This document shows, in pieces, positions 12,400-22,700 of a stretch of DNA of 64,000 nt. How positions within the stretch are numbered: the first letter of the stretch is position 1; every line of letters begins with the position of its first letter. The stretch is from Eonycteris spelaea (taxonomy: Eukaryota > Chordata > Mammalia > Chiroptera > Pteropodidae), in NCBI GenBank assembly GCA_003508835.1, contig PUFA01000022.1, forward strand, positions 8,246,001 to 8,310,000. The letters are read 5' to 3'. The position numbers were made by a program, and so were the translations under genes. Under the pieces are notes generated by a model, which worked only from the letters and a program-made list of their open reading frames with translations, did not search any database and was not told the DNA's origin.

Positions 12400-13650
12400 G
12401 TTACGATTGCGGCAAATGTGGGCCCTATCAAATGCTAACCTCTCCTGCTCTGGATGCCATCTGATCCTTCTCGCGGATTTTGCTCCTTGATTAGTTCTTT
12501 TTTCTTACAAGTTTGGTTTTTCTGTCTCCTCTCTACCAACTCAATTAACATAGAAACATGCGTTAAATCTCTCCTTTCGTCTCACTTTTTCTGCCTACTG
12601 CTACGTTTCTCTCACCCCTTCACGGTAAAACCACTGGAAAGCACATCTTCACTTCCTCTTCATCCTTCATTTTTCTCTTAAAATCACTCCAAAATGACTC
12701 CACGTTCCGCACTTCACGGAGGCTGCTAGTATCACAGTAGCTTTGCCAAATTTAATCGTCACTTGCCCGAGTTTATCTTTCTTATCTTTCAACGGCATTC
12801 AACACAGCTGACAAGTCTTAAAACGTTTTCTTCTTTTGACTTCAGTCCTATTTTCCCGTGTTTTTTTCGTCCCTCTTTCCAGTTTGGCTTGTCTTTCTCA
12901 AACTTCATCGCTGCTCTCTTCAATTGGACAAGAAAATGTGGTAGTGCTTAGGGCTCGGTTCCAAGCCCCTTTCTCTGCTTCAAGTGATTCTGTTTTCTCT
13001 AAACTGCTCATCTCGAGAGCAATGACTTTAAATGTTATCTGTATAGTCCAAAATCTGTTTCTTTATAACTGAAGTCTGCAGACTCATTTTCAAGAGGTCC
13101 ACTGATTCTCTCCCTTGGTGGAAAATCTCCATCTTAATTTCATCAGAACCAAATAAAAAAAAATTACTTCTCGATATTCCAAAACCTGCTCCTTCTGCTT
13201 TCGTATTTATATCAGCAGATGCCACTTACCTATTAGTCACTCCAGCAAACGTGAAACATTCTTGATTTCCTCTCTTTCTCTCACCATAGCGTCCAATGAA
13301 CTAGTAAACCTTGTGACAGAACTTCCGAAATGTATCCTGAAAATGTATCTTCCTTGGTTCAGTTCTCTACCCAGCAGACAGAGTTCTTTGAAAACTTGAA
13401 AACAGATTTTATATCTATACACACACATTAGTTTAAACACTTTACTCCATTGAGTTCTTATCACATAGACTCTTTATGTCATGCTTAAAGTAATCACCTT
13501 TACTCAGAATAAGCCTGTGATTCTGGTTTTTAGCTTCCCCTTGATCTGGTACCTTTACTTCCCTGCGTGCATCTCCTTTCTCTCTCTGCTGCAGCCACAT
13601 TGACTCTCCTGTTTCTTGTTTTTCTTTTAGCTCCTTAAAGAAGATTTCTC
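12400..13650 (+). mobile_element. L2 LINE ORF2 fragment, decayed
   Basis: A pyrimidine-rich plus-strand text with repeated TCTCTC and CTTC phrases follows the order of the L2 3' coding half. There is a 'caacacagctgacaa' segment, then 'CTTCAAGTGATTCTG..AATGACTTTAAATGTTATCTG' where the consensus leads to the reverse-transcriptase YADD codons, then 'CCAAAACCTGCTCCTTCTGC' and 'TTCTTGATTTCCTCTCTTTC'. The YADD codons themselves are no longer readable. L2 is a CR1-clade LINE that has long been dead in placentals. All nearby reading frames are broken remnants or shadows. Confidence 0.7.
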
Positions 13651-14120
13651 CTGTGAAAGGAATACTATCCCCTCTTCGGGTAACACACTTTCCTTTAATC
13701 TTGGAATTTATAGATTTTTTTTTTTTACTATACTCCAAGCCCAGAGCGGTCGTGTTTGTTAGACAGGCCAGCATCCACAGTGGCCATACACAGGTCTTAG
13801 CTTAAACTTTATCCGTGGAGAGAAGCTTTCTTATCACTGAATGCAGAACAAAACAAAATAACAATGACAGCAAAACTCAGAGTAATTTGTGAAATTTGAG
13901 GAGGAAAACTATAGATGAGTATGTTCAACCTACTATCTTTACTTGGAAGTCTCTGCTGATATTTTTTGAAATTATTTGTAAAATCATTGATTTTGATCCA
14001 TCTCTCCATGCAAATAAACTCTACTGGATCATAGAAGCTGACAGTTGTGTAAACTACTCAAGTGTCAGACAAATAACAACTATGTGAAGGCACAATTGTT
14101 GATCCATAAAAAGTGAATCA
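13651..14120. other. Unique DNA, no gene recognised
   Basis: AT-rich, with no recognised repeat or coding exon. Short frames on both strands (66 codons minus, 63 plus) overlap each other and have no recognisable content. Confidence 0.45.
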
Positions 14121-14126
14121 TTTAAG

Positions 14127-14402
14127 TAGAAAGAGCATGTGATTTGAAATCAAAGGATTTGAGTTCAAGTCCTAGGTCTTTTGGACACTCTGCAACTTTG
14201 AGCGAGTCTGTCATCTCTCTTAGCCTCTGTTGCCTTATCTGTAAAATTGGACAATAGTTCCAGTAATAACTCTGATCTGTAGAGACGGATTTTGAGTACT
14301 AAATGAGAATGTACATCTAAACCATTATATGCACACATACACGTATGTACGTAATTTTCTATGTAATATAAAGGACTTTACAAAAGCAAAGGCCATTATT
14401 AG
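14127..14402 (+). mobile_element. MIR SINE, near full length
   Basis: The clearest MIR in the window. The order is 'AAGAGCATGTGATTTGAAAT', then the B-box-like 'GAGTTCAAGTCCTAGGTC', then 'CTTAGCCTCTGTTGCCTTAT' and 'CTGTAAAATTGGACAATAG', and a 3' segment ending 'AAGGCCATTATTAG'. A short CACACATACACGTATGTACG insertion interrupts the 3' part. Sequence decay is consistent with great age. Confidence 0.85.
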
Positions 14403-14485
14403 GTCCAAAAACTACTAAATAGACAAATCAAGAGGAAAATAGACAATGGGATCCTGAGTAGAACTTTAATAGCAAAACCCTATTC

Positions 14486-14504
14486 AGATAGATGATAGAT
14501 AGAT

Positions 14505-14549
<45 letters not shown>
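14486..14549. repeat. (GATA)n microsatellite
   Basis: A tetranucleotide GATA array begins with three interrupted units and ends with a long uninterrupted block. It lies about 85 bases beyond the preceding MIR. It produces an Ile-Tyr-Leu-Ser periodic peptide on the minus strand that is not a gene. Confidence 0.95.
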
Positions 14550-14551
<2 letters not shown>

Positions 14552-15610
14552 TTGCAGAAGTAACTGAATAAGAGATAGCAATAATAATCCTTTTGGCATT
14601 CAGTTTGGAGACCAGCAGTCACTTAATGCAAAAGCATAAAGAGAGACACTACATAGCTCTTATTATCAGAGCAGAAATATCAGCAAAGTAGATAGGAATT
14701 CCAGGTATAAATAATGTGAACTTGAACACTTCCTACCAAAATGACAGTAAGCCAGTTTTGTTTCACCCATAAATCCACAGGATGGAAAGAGCATGAAAGA
14801 GAAGATGCAGTGATAGGACTTTTTAAGTTGGAAAAAAATATAGCAAACACCTTAAAGGACATGAGAAAACTAAATTCTAAGCCAAGAGTAAGAAAAATCA
14901 AGAGCTAACCTGAAGAACACTTCAGAATTCCCAAAAGACTAAAAATCTGGTAGCATCATTACCTTAGAAAGGGATTGTGGAGAGACAGGAAAGCTACAGT
15001 AAAAGTTAAAGTGTAATATATAATAATAAGCTACTTTCTCAGACCCCCTTCCAGTTTCAACTGCTCTTCTACCATTGTGAAAGAAGATGAGCTTTGTTAA
15101 TCTCTGAACTTGAGGACACCTCCCTTACATAAAAGTGGAATCAAGTTCCTTGGTCGCTTCTTCCTTTGGGCTCTACTGGTCACATCGTTTGGCTTCCAAG
15201 GTCCATGGTTATCTAGCTCAAGCTGATAAAAGGTCATGGCATGGTAGGAGTTCAAGGACATTTTATGATCAGCCCTGACAGGACAAGTGTCTCTCTTGCT
15301 CAGTTTCTCTGACCTCTATGCCATCACTTGACCTCACATAACACCTGGCACCTGTCGTATTTGGTGTGGTTGTGGGTCCATGAGGTCCAGGACACTGTTT
15401 GATGATAACAGGTAGCCCCTACCCCTATGTGTCTGTGAAAATAGACATGGGTGGGTCACATGCGGTGCCATGTGCAGTGCAAGCTCCTACTGTGCTGTCA
15501 AGATGGAGCTGGACTGTACTAATGGGGACCTCAGGGCCCTGTTCTTTGTGACCCCACAGTGCTTAGGGACAGCTTCTCATCCCAGCACCATTATCCAGCG
15601 TGACTCTCGG
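14550..15610. other. Unique DNA, no gene recognised
   Basis: The first half is AT-rich; from about 15,050 it becomes richer in C and G and loses long homopolymers. No repeat family was recognised with confidence, although 15,050-15,600 could be an old retroelement leading into the purine tract that follows. Confidence 0.4.
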
Positions 15611-15760
15611 GTAAAGGAAATAAAAGCAAAGAAAAGGAGAAGAAAGGGAAGGGAGGAAAAGGGAAAAGAGAAAGAAAAGAAAGGAAAAAAAGAAAAGATA
15701 GGGAAAGAAGCAAGGGATAAAAAATAAAAAGAGAAGTGAGGGGAGAAAAGCAGAGAATCT
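15611..15760. repeat. Purine-rich (GAAA/GGAA)n tract
   Basis: About 150 bases are almost entirely A and G, built from GAAA, GGAA and AGGG units. Such polypurine/polypyrimidine stretches can adopt triplex (H-DNA) structure and slip during replication. The Lys/Glu/Arg-rich frame on the plus strand and the Phe/Ser-rich frames on the minus strand here are composition artefacts. Confidence 0.9.
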
Positions 15761-16052
15761 GGTATGTTCGAATACGTTGAGGGGAGATTTGTACTTATGA
15801 AGAACATTGGGGAATATTTTGATTATAGAAAACAAACCAAAAAAAAAAGTGTGAATTAACCTCAGAGAAACAATAGGTTGTAAAGGAAAGAAAATATCAT
15901 TACAATAAACCATTCAACACAGCCGAGCCTTAAAGTGTATTGTGATATTATTTGTGATATCATAAGGCAAACACTGACTATCGATTGAACTAAAAATGAT
16001 GCCATGGACATCTGAGAAGAGGGAGGTATTTAGGAGCAGTGGGGGAAGGAGA

Positions 16053-16508
16053 TGTGATAAAAACTCTCCTTGACCAAACTTTAGACAGGCTCCTCTGAGC
16101 CCTCTCTTCTACTAGGCCTCGTTCTTGAGCCCCGTCTTTATCCTGCCTACCCAATTCAAGCAAGAATCCTGCTGAGTCAGGTTAGCAAGAACTCCTCCCA
16201 CTCTTGATATCTGATGAAATTCTTCACCCTCACTCTTGACATCTGCTCACCCTGCCTGTCTTCTGCAAAATCCTGTTAAGTCAGCTTAGTAAGACTCCCC
16301 TTACACTTGACGTCTCCTCCTAGTAATTTTCCATCCATTGACCTCTTCGCTCTGCTTCTTGGCTGCAAATTTCTAGCTGTCTTCACTCTGTATTCAGAGA
16401 TGAGCCCAATCTCTCTCCACTATTGTCATAGTCTTGACACCCATCACCAGAGCCCTGAATAAAGTCCTTAACATTTTAACAAATATCGGAATAATTTTTT
16501 CTTTAACA
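16053..16508 (+). mobile_element. Endogenous retrovirus solo LTR
   Basis: The element starts TGTGATAA and ends TTTAACA, giving TG...CA termini. It contains an AATAAA polyadenylation signal at 16,458-16,463, about 45 bases from the 3' end, followed by a T-rich U5-like tail. The phrases 'AGCCCAATCTCTCTCCACTA' and 'GAATAAAGTCCTTAAC' resemble gammaretrovirus-like (class I) LTRs of laurasiatherian mammals. An internal imperfect duplication (about 16,141-16,216 versus 16,250-16,320) is present. I saw no matching target-site duplication, no second LTR and no internal gag/pol/env nearby, so this is a solitary LTR. Confidence 0.72.
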
Positions 16509-18959
16509 GGTATGTATAAAAGAATTAATCTTATTCTTCCATTGGGGAAGGCATATGCTTAAAAAAGAATTGAAACATAGCAGAATTAGTATATTTTTAG
16601 ACACATGGAGGTAAATATCAAATGAAATAACTCAGGTTTTAAATAGTTGCTTCCGAAGCTGAGAAGAGGTGGGGAGAGTTGGGAATCAGTGGGAAAGGGG
16701 AAAAGGATACTGTTGCTTTTTCTTAATTTGGTAGGATTATTGAAACTATGTGCATGTATAATTTTATTATTTTGGTATTTCTTTGATTCACACAATACTA
16801 ACTTACAAAAGAAAATTACACTAGTATTTATATATACACATGTATATTAGTCTATGGATTTTTTAATTCTTAGATCAAGTCAAAATCATTGTTATCACAT
16901 AATAAGTTCTTAATTACTAAATAGTTCAGATGAGTTTTAGAGCTGTTTATTGAGGAATTAGAGTTGTTTTCGAGTAGATATTTTGTAGTTAGGCACATGC
17001 TTTTCAGTTTGGTCCAGAACACTGGAAGCTGACGGTGAACTGCCCAACATTTGTAGTCCACCGTACCTCCAATGTTCCTTTTCCTGGGCAGCAAGAAAGG
17101 GTTTTCGTGGATGTGATCTTGCCCATTGAAATCCTACTTGACGCTTCTCCCCATCAGGTCACTGAAATGTGTCCTGACTTTCTTTTCTCTCCAATCCGGC
17201 CCGTTTCCACCCACCCACAAACTCACAAGAGTCAATTCAATCAACTGTGACTCAGGACTAGCCGCACTTGAAACACATCATGGAGATCTGCTCAGCCTAA
17301 GGTGGTCCTTGTCTCTCAAGGAAAAGAAGAGGGAAAAAAAGGGCAGGGGGAAAGGTAGAGTATTGTGCCAATGAAACAAATGCCAGGGCTCCCCGGTAAT
17401 CTCCCTACATGCTGGAATTCCTTTTCTCCTACGTCTAATTGGAAGCAGTGAATATCCACCATCCCACCGTGTCTCAGAAGTCTAATTAGAAGCTGTGGTT
17501 CTGAATTAGAATAAGTGCAATATTTGCCAATGACGTCTGTTTGCAGGTGTCACAGCCAAGTGCCAGTGCTATCCAATATTTGCTCACCAGTGCCCACGTG
17601 GGACCCAATCCACACTTAATAAGACATAGGGACGGCATTGTCATGACACATGTGCACTAATATTCCCTGCGTTTAAGCCCCAGAAGCACAGTTCTTTTGC
17701 TAACATAGTCTCCTGCTATAATCATAGCAGTTTTTCTTCCAGCAGTAAAAGTCTCACCAACTACAGTTAGGCCTTTTCTGCTTTCCAATTACTTGCTGAT
17801 ATTATGCCATACAGAGTAATATTTTCATGTATCATTAAACAAATGCAGTTGTGCTCTCCAAACAAGTTTCAGTTTGGGCTAAATACATCCATTAAAGCTT
17901 TCGTAAATGGCACACCCTTCAGCTTGCATTTCTTTTTACTCATAAATATTTAAGCTGTACAGATAATACCTCGACTTTCCAGCAAGTGCCACATTAGCTG
18001 GGCAATGTTTACAGCATGAAACTTCGTAGCCAGAAAAAACTAGGAAGAGAGAAATAAGTTGTGCTACTAGCAAAAAACACACACTGAATTCTAACATGGC
18101 CTTATTTCGAATAAATAATCTATTTTTCTTTTCTATATATACAAAATCATTTAGAAGATACAGATATTAATGATAGTATATTCAAATATGGTAGGTACTA
18201 TGGATTTTTCTTGGAAGATAGACAATATTTTTCAAACACTTATAAAAACTGAAAAATGAAAGCTAAGTCTAGAGATGCCAATTTAGTAATAAGAATAAAG
18301 TGAAAAGGTAAGTCGAAGGCAGTTTGAAGTGAGTCAAGGAATGTTTCATACAGTGGGTGAGCTCCCATGGTCCAGTTAGTCAAAGATCATTCGGTTGCTA
18401 CATACCGACATCCTAGCAGCTTTCCTAAGTGAAGGGAGATTTACATCAGGAATCAGAGAAACCACCGAACCCAGACGCAGAGTCTCGGCAGCAGCTCTCT
18501 CCTCTTTCCTCTGGGCCTGAGCCTCGGGGAGCCAGGCTCTGCCTACCTTTCCCTCCATTTTCTCTAGAAAACCTTCATCTGCCAGGTTCTTAGTTTCCGT
18601 TTCCTCATAAATTCAGTTCACCAGACAATTCGCACCAACTCTGACCATGACCTTATATAATCTTACGATTCTAGGAATAGTGTCTGAAAATTGCTTGTGT
18701 AAATTCAAATTCTTGAGAGAAAGATGATAGGCTCAGCCGGGATCATATGCCCAAATCAGTTCAGTCGCTTGGTGCAAGCATCGATTTCTAGGCTTACCTT
18801 CATTAGAAACTAGAACAATTTCAGGAAAGCGACGTGAATGAGAGAGTCAACAAATGTCTACTAAATAGTCTTTAAGAAAACTTAAACAGAGTTTGAAATT
18901 TTAGAAGAAAAAGAAACTTTTTCAAAACAATGATGTATTTCACATTGGAATTTTCAAAC
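16509..18959. other. Unique DNA with candidate conserved noncoding block
   Basis: No gene recognised. 17,640-18,160 is non-repetitive and low in CpG, and it looks like conserved noncoding DNA (see findings). Frames at 16,586-16,850 and 17,035-17,374 overlap on opposite strands or in adjacent frames and have no recognisable domain. Confidence 0.45.
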
Positions 18960-19105
18960 TGTACTCCCATACGTTATCGTATCTTTATGACATCCTTGTG
19001 ACTGATGGAAGGAAGATGGTGCCATCCTTTTTTAAATCAGAATATTGAAGGTCAGAAAGGTGGAACACGATGGCTTGTAGATAGGCAATTTTGACACAGC
19101 CCGTC
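18960..19105 (-). mobile_element. MIR SINE fragment
   Basis: Plus-strand order is 'CGTATCTTTATGACATCCTT', then 'GGTGCCATCCTTTTTTAAAT', then 'AATATTGAAGGTCAGAAAGG'. This parallels the reverse-complement MIR landmarks (fall of counts to 'cccattttacagatgaggaa' and 'ctgaggcacagagaggtt'). The match is diverged and the ends are approximate. Confidence 0.55.
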
Positions 19106-19161
19106 TAAGCACTTCCAGTATGCCTATATACATTTGAAACACTTCAGCAACTCTAAAACAG

Positions 19162-19178
19162 TAATAATAATAATAATG

Positions 19179-19222
<44 letters not shown>
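19162..19222. repeat. (TAA)n microsatellite
   Basis: About 20 ATA/TAA triplets, with one GAT interruption near the start. The antisense strand reads as poly-tyrosine in one frame, an artefact. It lies just beyond a MIR fragment. Confidence 0.95.
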
Positions 19223-19225
<3 letters not shown>

Positions 19226-19754
19226 GCTGCATCGATGTGGGTGCTACAAAGAAGTAGCACCAGCTACTTAATCCCCTCATCTTCCCATCCTGGTTTCCCT
19301 GAAGAAGTCTTCCAAGGATCAGCTGTTTATCTGTTGGTTTGAATGTGGCTTACGTTTAATGTGACCCAATAACTATTAAAACTGTAAAATTATAAAGCAG
19401 AGGGGACATTGTTAATATTTAAGATAGAACAAAAGGCACGATTCTGATTGTCCTGCCTCAACCAAGTTGCATCACCTTCTTAAGATGACTATCGTGTTAA
19501 TGTCTCCTTCCTTCTAGAATACAACGCAGATTCTTAGATCCTATGTTCCCTTTCCTGAGGAGAACTGAAATACTGTGGTAAATTTGGATCAGGGGCAGAA
19601 AACAGGAGAAGTATTATTACTACAGGACATACCTTGAAATGCGACCAGGCCCCAGAATTTTTAGCCTTTCCACCTGTCTCCCTGATGCTAAGGACAAGCC
19701 TGGTTCTTCCACCACGCAGTGATCCAGACAAGGCCTCATTCCCCTAGAGATGTT

Positions 19755-20160
19755 GAGTCATAAGAGTTCTTTTGCAAATATAAAAACTCTGTATATGAAA
19801 TATGTTTCGAAACATTTTCTCCCAAACTGTGGCTTGCTTTTGCAACGTATTAACAGTGGCTTTGGAAGAACAAAAAGATTTTAATTTTTGTAAGTCGAAA
19901 TATCAAGTTTTATTTTTCATGTTTTTGTGTCTTATCTAAGTCACAAAGATTTTTCTTCCCTATTTACTGCCAGAGCTTTATAATTTTAGATTACACCGAT
20001 ATATTCAGTATCTACATTGAGTTAATTTTTGTATAATTTTTGCAGGTACTATGATAAGGATAATTATTCAATTGTAGTGATCTATTTATTTGCATATGGA
20101 TATCTAAGTGGCCCAGCTAACCAGCTGAAAAGAGTAATCTGTGTGGTTAATACGCCATTT
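19755..20160 (-). mobile_element. L1 ORF2 3' fragment (first copy)
   Basis: Plus-strand text is antisense L1: 'AACATTTTCTCCCAAACTGT', then 'GATTTTAATTTTTGTAAGTC', 'GAGTTAATTTTTGTATAATT' and 'TTTGCATATGGATATCTAAG'. These phrases occur in this order across the C-terminal part of ORF2 in mammalian L1 elements. Overall decay, frameshifts and small deletions show an old dead copy. Confidence 0.7.
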
Positions 20161-20880
20161 TACGGATATACCATATGTTGTGTAACCACTCATCCCTTAA
20201 AGGACCTTTTCATCGTTTCAGCTTTTTAGCTGTTATGAATAACGTAGCTATGGACATTTGTGTACATGTCTGATTGTGTGGACCTCTGTTTTCAATTACC
20301 TTGAGTTATACCTCACAGTGGACTTGCTGGGTCATATGGGACCTCTAACTTCTTGAGGAAACTGTCAAACTGTTGTTTTGCCAAACGGCTACACCACTTC
20401 TGTTCCACTAGCAATGTATGAGGGTTCCAACTTCACATCTTTGTCAACACTTGTCATCGTGTGTCATTTTCTTTACAGTCGTCCCAGTGAGTGCAAAGTG
20501 GTATCTCATGTGGCTTAGATTTCTGTTTCCCCAGCAATTAATTATACTGAGCATCTTTTCAGGTGCACATGGACCACTCGCATTCACCCTTTGAGATACA
20601 TTTATTCAAATTCTTTGTTTACTTTTAAGTTGAGTTGTCTGTTCACTATTGAGTTATAAGGGTTTTGTACATATTTTAGGTACTAGATTGTTATTGGATA
20701 TATGATTTGCAAATGTTTTCTCCTGTTGTGTGGGTTGTCTTTTACTTTTTCATAGTGTTCTTTGATGCGAAAAAAAAAAAAGCTTTTGCTTCTGATGAAG
20801 CCCAACTTATTTTTCTTTGGTTGTTGGTGCTTTAGGTGTCATATCTAAGAAATCATAGATCTCTGAGTCTCAGTTTATTT
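20160..20880 (-). mobile_element. L1 ORF2 3' end fragment (second copy)
   Basis: Antisense phrases include 'GTTATGAATAACGTAGCTAT', 'CTTGCTGGGTCATATGGGAC', 'CAATGTATGAGGGTTCCAAC', 'TGCAAAGTGGTATCTCATGT' and 'GATTTGCAAATGTTTTCTCC'. All belong to the last few hundred bases of L1 ORF2. Its 5'-most L1 part (20,640-20,880) covers the same ORF2 interval as the first copy at 19,755-20,160, so two insertions or a duplication abut here. Confidence 0.85.
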
Positions 20881-21789
20881 TTAGTTCTGTTCCCTCGACA
20901 GGATCATCTCAATTGATCCATCTTCAAGTTTGCTGACCTTTTCTTTCATCCTAAAATCTGCTATTGATGTCTTCTAGTAAATTTTTCATTTCAGGCATAC
21001 TTTTCACCTCCAGACTTTGGTTCTATTTTATAATTTCTCTATATTGACATTCTTTTGGGGGGGGGTAAGACATAGTCCTAATACTTTATTTTAGATGTGG
21101 TCCTTTAGTTCTTTAAACATAGTTAAAATAAACAATGTCATTATCTCGTAAATGCAACATCTGGGTTGTCTTAGGGACAATTTCTATTGACAAAGTTTTT
21201 TCCTATATATGAGCCTTAATATATCGTTTCTTTTTGTATCTCACATTTTTTATTGAATATTAGACATTTGGAGTCCTTTAATGTGGCAACTTTGGAAATC
21301 AGCTGTTCTTCTTCATCAAGGTTGCTTGGCTGTTTGTTGTGGGGTTGTGTTGCTTGCTTAGCAGCATCTCTGAACTAATTCTGTCAAGTTGCTTTATCAT
21401 GTGTGGCCACTTACATCTCTAGCTATCAGCCAATGATCGGACAGAGATTTCTCGGATGCCTCAAACCAATACGCCTCCCAGTCTTTGCCAAGGGGCTCTA
21501 TGTGTGTTCTGGGGCATGCCTTCAAAACCCATCCAGAGTTTACAACTCCATGTGCCTTTACTTCCCCCTTGCCAAGTCTCCAGATTGGCTAGCGGTGAGA
21601 GCTCAGGGCCCTCCTAGGTTTTTCCTGAGCATGCCTTCTGCCCAGGTATGTGCATAGCTGTCGATGCGTGTGCAGTTTTGTGCATTCTCAGAAGTACGTT
21701 GTAGCCTCTCAAGGTCCTTAGAGACATCTCATCCCACAGCTTTTCCTTTTAGGCTTTTGGCAAGCCTATTATTTACCCCAACTGTTATT
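20881..21789 (-). mobile_element. LINE-related sequence, family uncertain
   Basis: The segment lies between two clear antisense L1 blocks. It contains phrases ('GGAGTCCTTTAATGTGGCAA', 'TGTGTGGCCACTTACATCTC', 'GGGGCTCTATGTGTGTTCTG') that I associate with a mammalian interspersed repeat found next to old L1 fragments. I cannot name it or prove its orientation. The forward frame at 21,403-21,657 lies inside it and is not a gene. Confidence 0.4.
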
Positions 21790-22700
21790 AACCTCTTTAG
21801 TATCTAATAATCACTATATTCGAGTGGATATTCAAGAATTGCCACTGATGGTTTTTGAAAAATGTTTCTGGGGAAATGCTGTTTGCATTAAACTTAGTAG
21901 TTCTACGGTACAAAGGTGGTTATGTCCTCTGCAAATACAGATTGTTTTACTTTCTTTCCAATTTGTATGCCTTATTGCACTGAGTAGAACTTCAACTATG
22001 TCAAATGTCAACTATGTCAACTAATGTCAAATGGAATGGTGATCCTAACATTCATCCTGATCATGGGGGTAAGAAATGCAGTATTTCACCATTAAGTTTG
22101 ATGCTATCCATAGGATTTCTGTAGATGTTCTTTATTTAATAAGGAAAATTTCTTCAATATCCAATTGCTGAGAAATTTGAGAAATTTTACGACAAGGTAT
22201 TGACTGTTGTCAAATACCTTTTTTTTTTTTTGCATTTATTGAGTCGTTCGTATTTTTCTTCCTTTTTTATCTTAATATAGTGAATTATTTGATTGATTTT
22301 CAAATGTTAAGCCTTCCTTTCATTTCTAGGGTAAGCCTCACTAGGATATATATATATAATAAAATTTCGTGTTTATATTTTTGAAGTATATTGCTTTGTA
22401 GTTTTCTTTTTTTTTGTAGTACCTTTCTGTCTTTTGTTTCTATATCAGGATAATACAGGACTCAAAAATGAGGGGAAAATATGTTCCTTGTTCTCTACTT
22501 TTTTTTAAAAGAATTCATATTAAATTGGTATCATTTCTTCCTTAAATGTCAGAAATAATTTAACCGTAGCCATCTAGCCTGGAATATTATTTATAGGAAG
22601 GCTTTTAATTATGTATTTGATTTCCTTAAGAGACAATAGAGCTATTCTAGCCATCTATTTCTCCTTACCTGAGCTTTGGTCATTCGCCATTTTCAAGGAC
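21790..22700 (-). mobile_element. L1 ORF2 reverse-transcriptase region fragment
   Basis: Antisense L1 landmarks in order: 'GTATTTCACCATTAAGTTTG', 'GACTGTTGTCAAATACCTTT', 'TTTGATTGATTTTCAAATGT', 'TTGCTTTGTAGTTTTCTTTT' and, near the end, 'GTAGCCATCTAGCCTGGAAT', equivalent to the usual 'gaagccatctggtcctgg'. These match the reverse-transcriptase domain of ORF2 read backwards. The frame is destroyed by T-run expansions and indels. Confidence 0.75.

Noticed and set aside
15563..15913. 116-codon Phe/Ser-rich membrane-like protein on the minus strand
   Set aside because: It is the translation of the polypurine tract's complement.
19032..19280. Poly-tyrosine protein on the minus strand
   Set aside because: It is a translation of the (TAA)n microsatellite.
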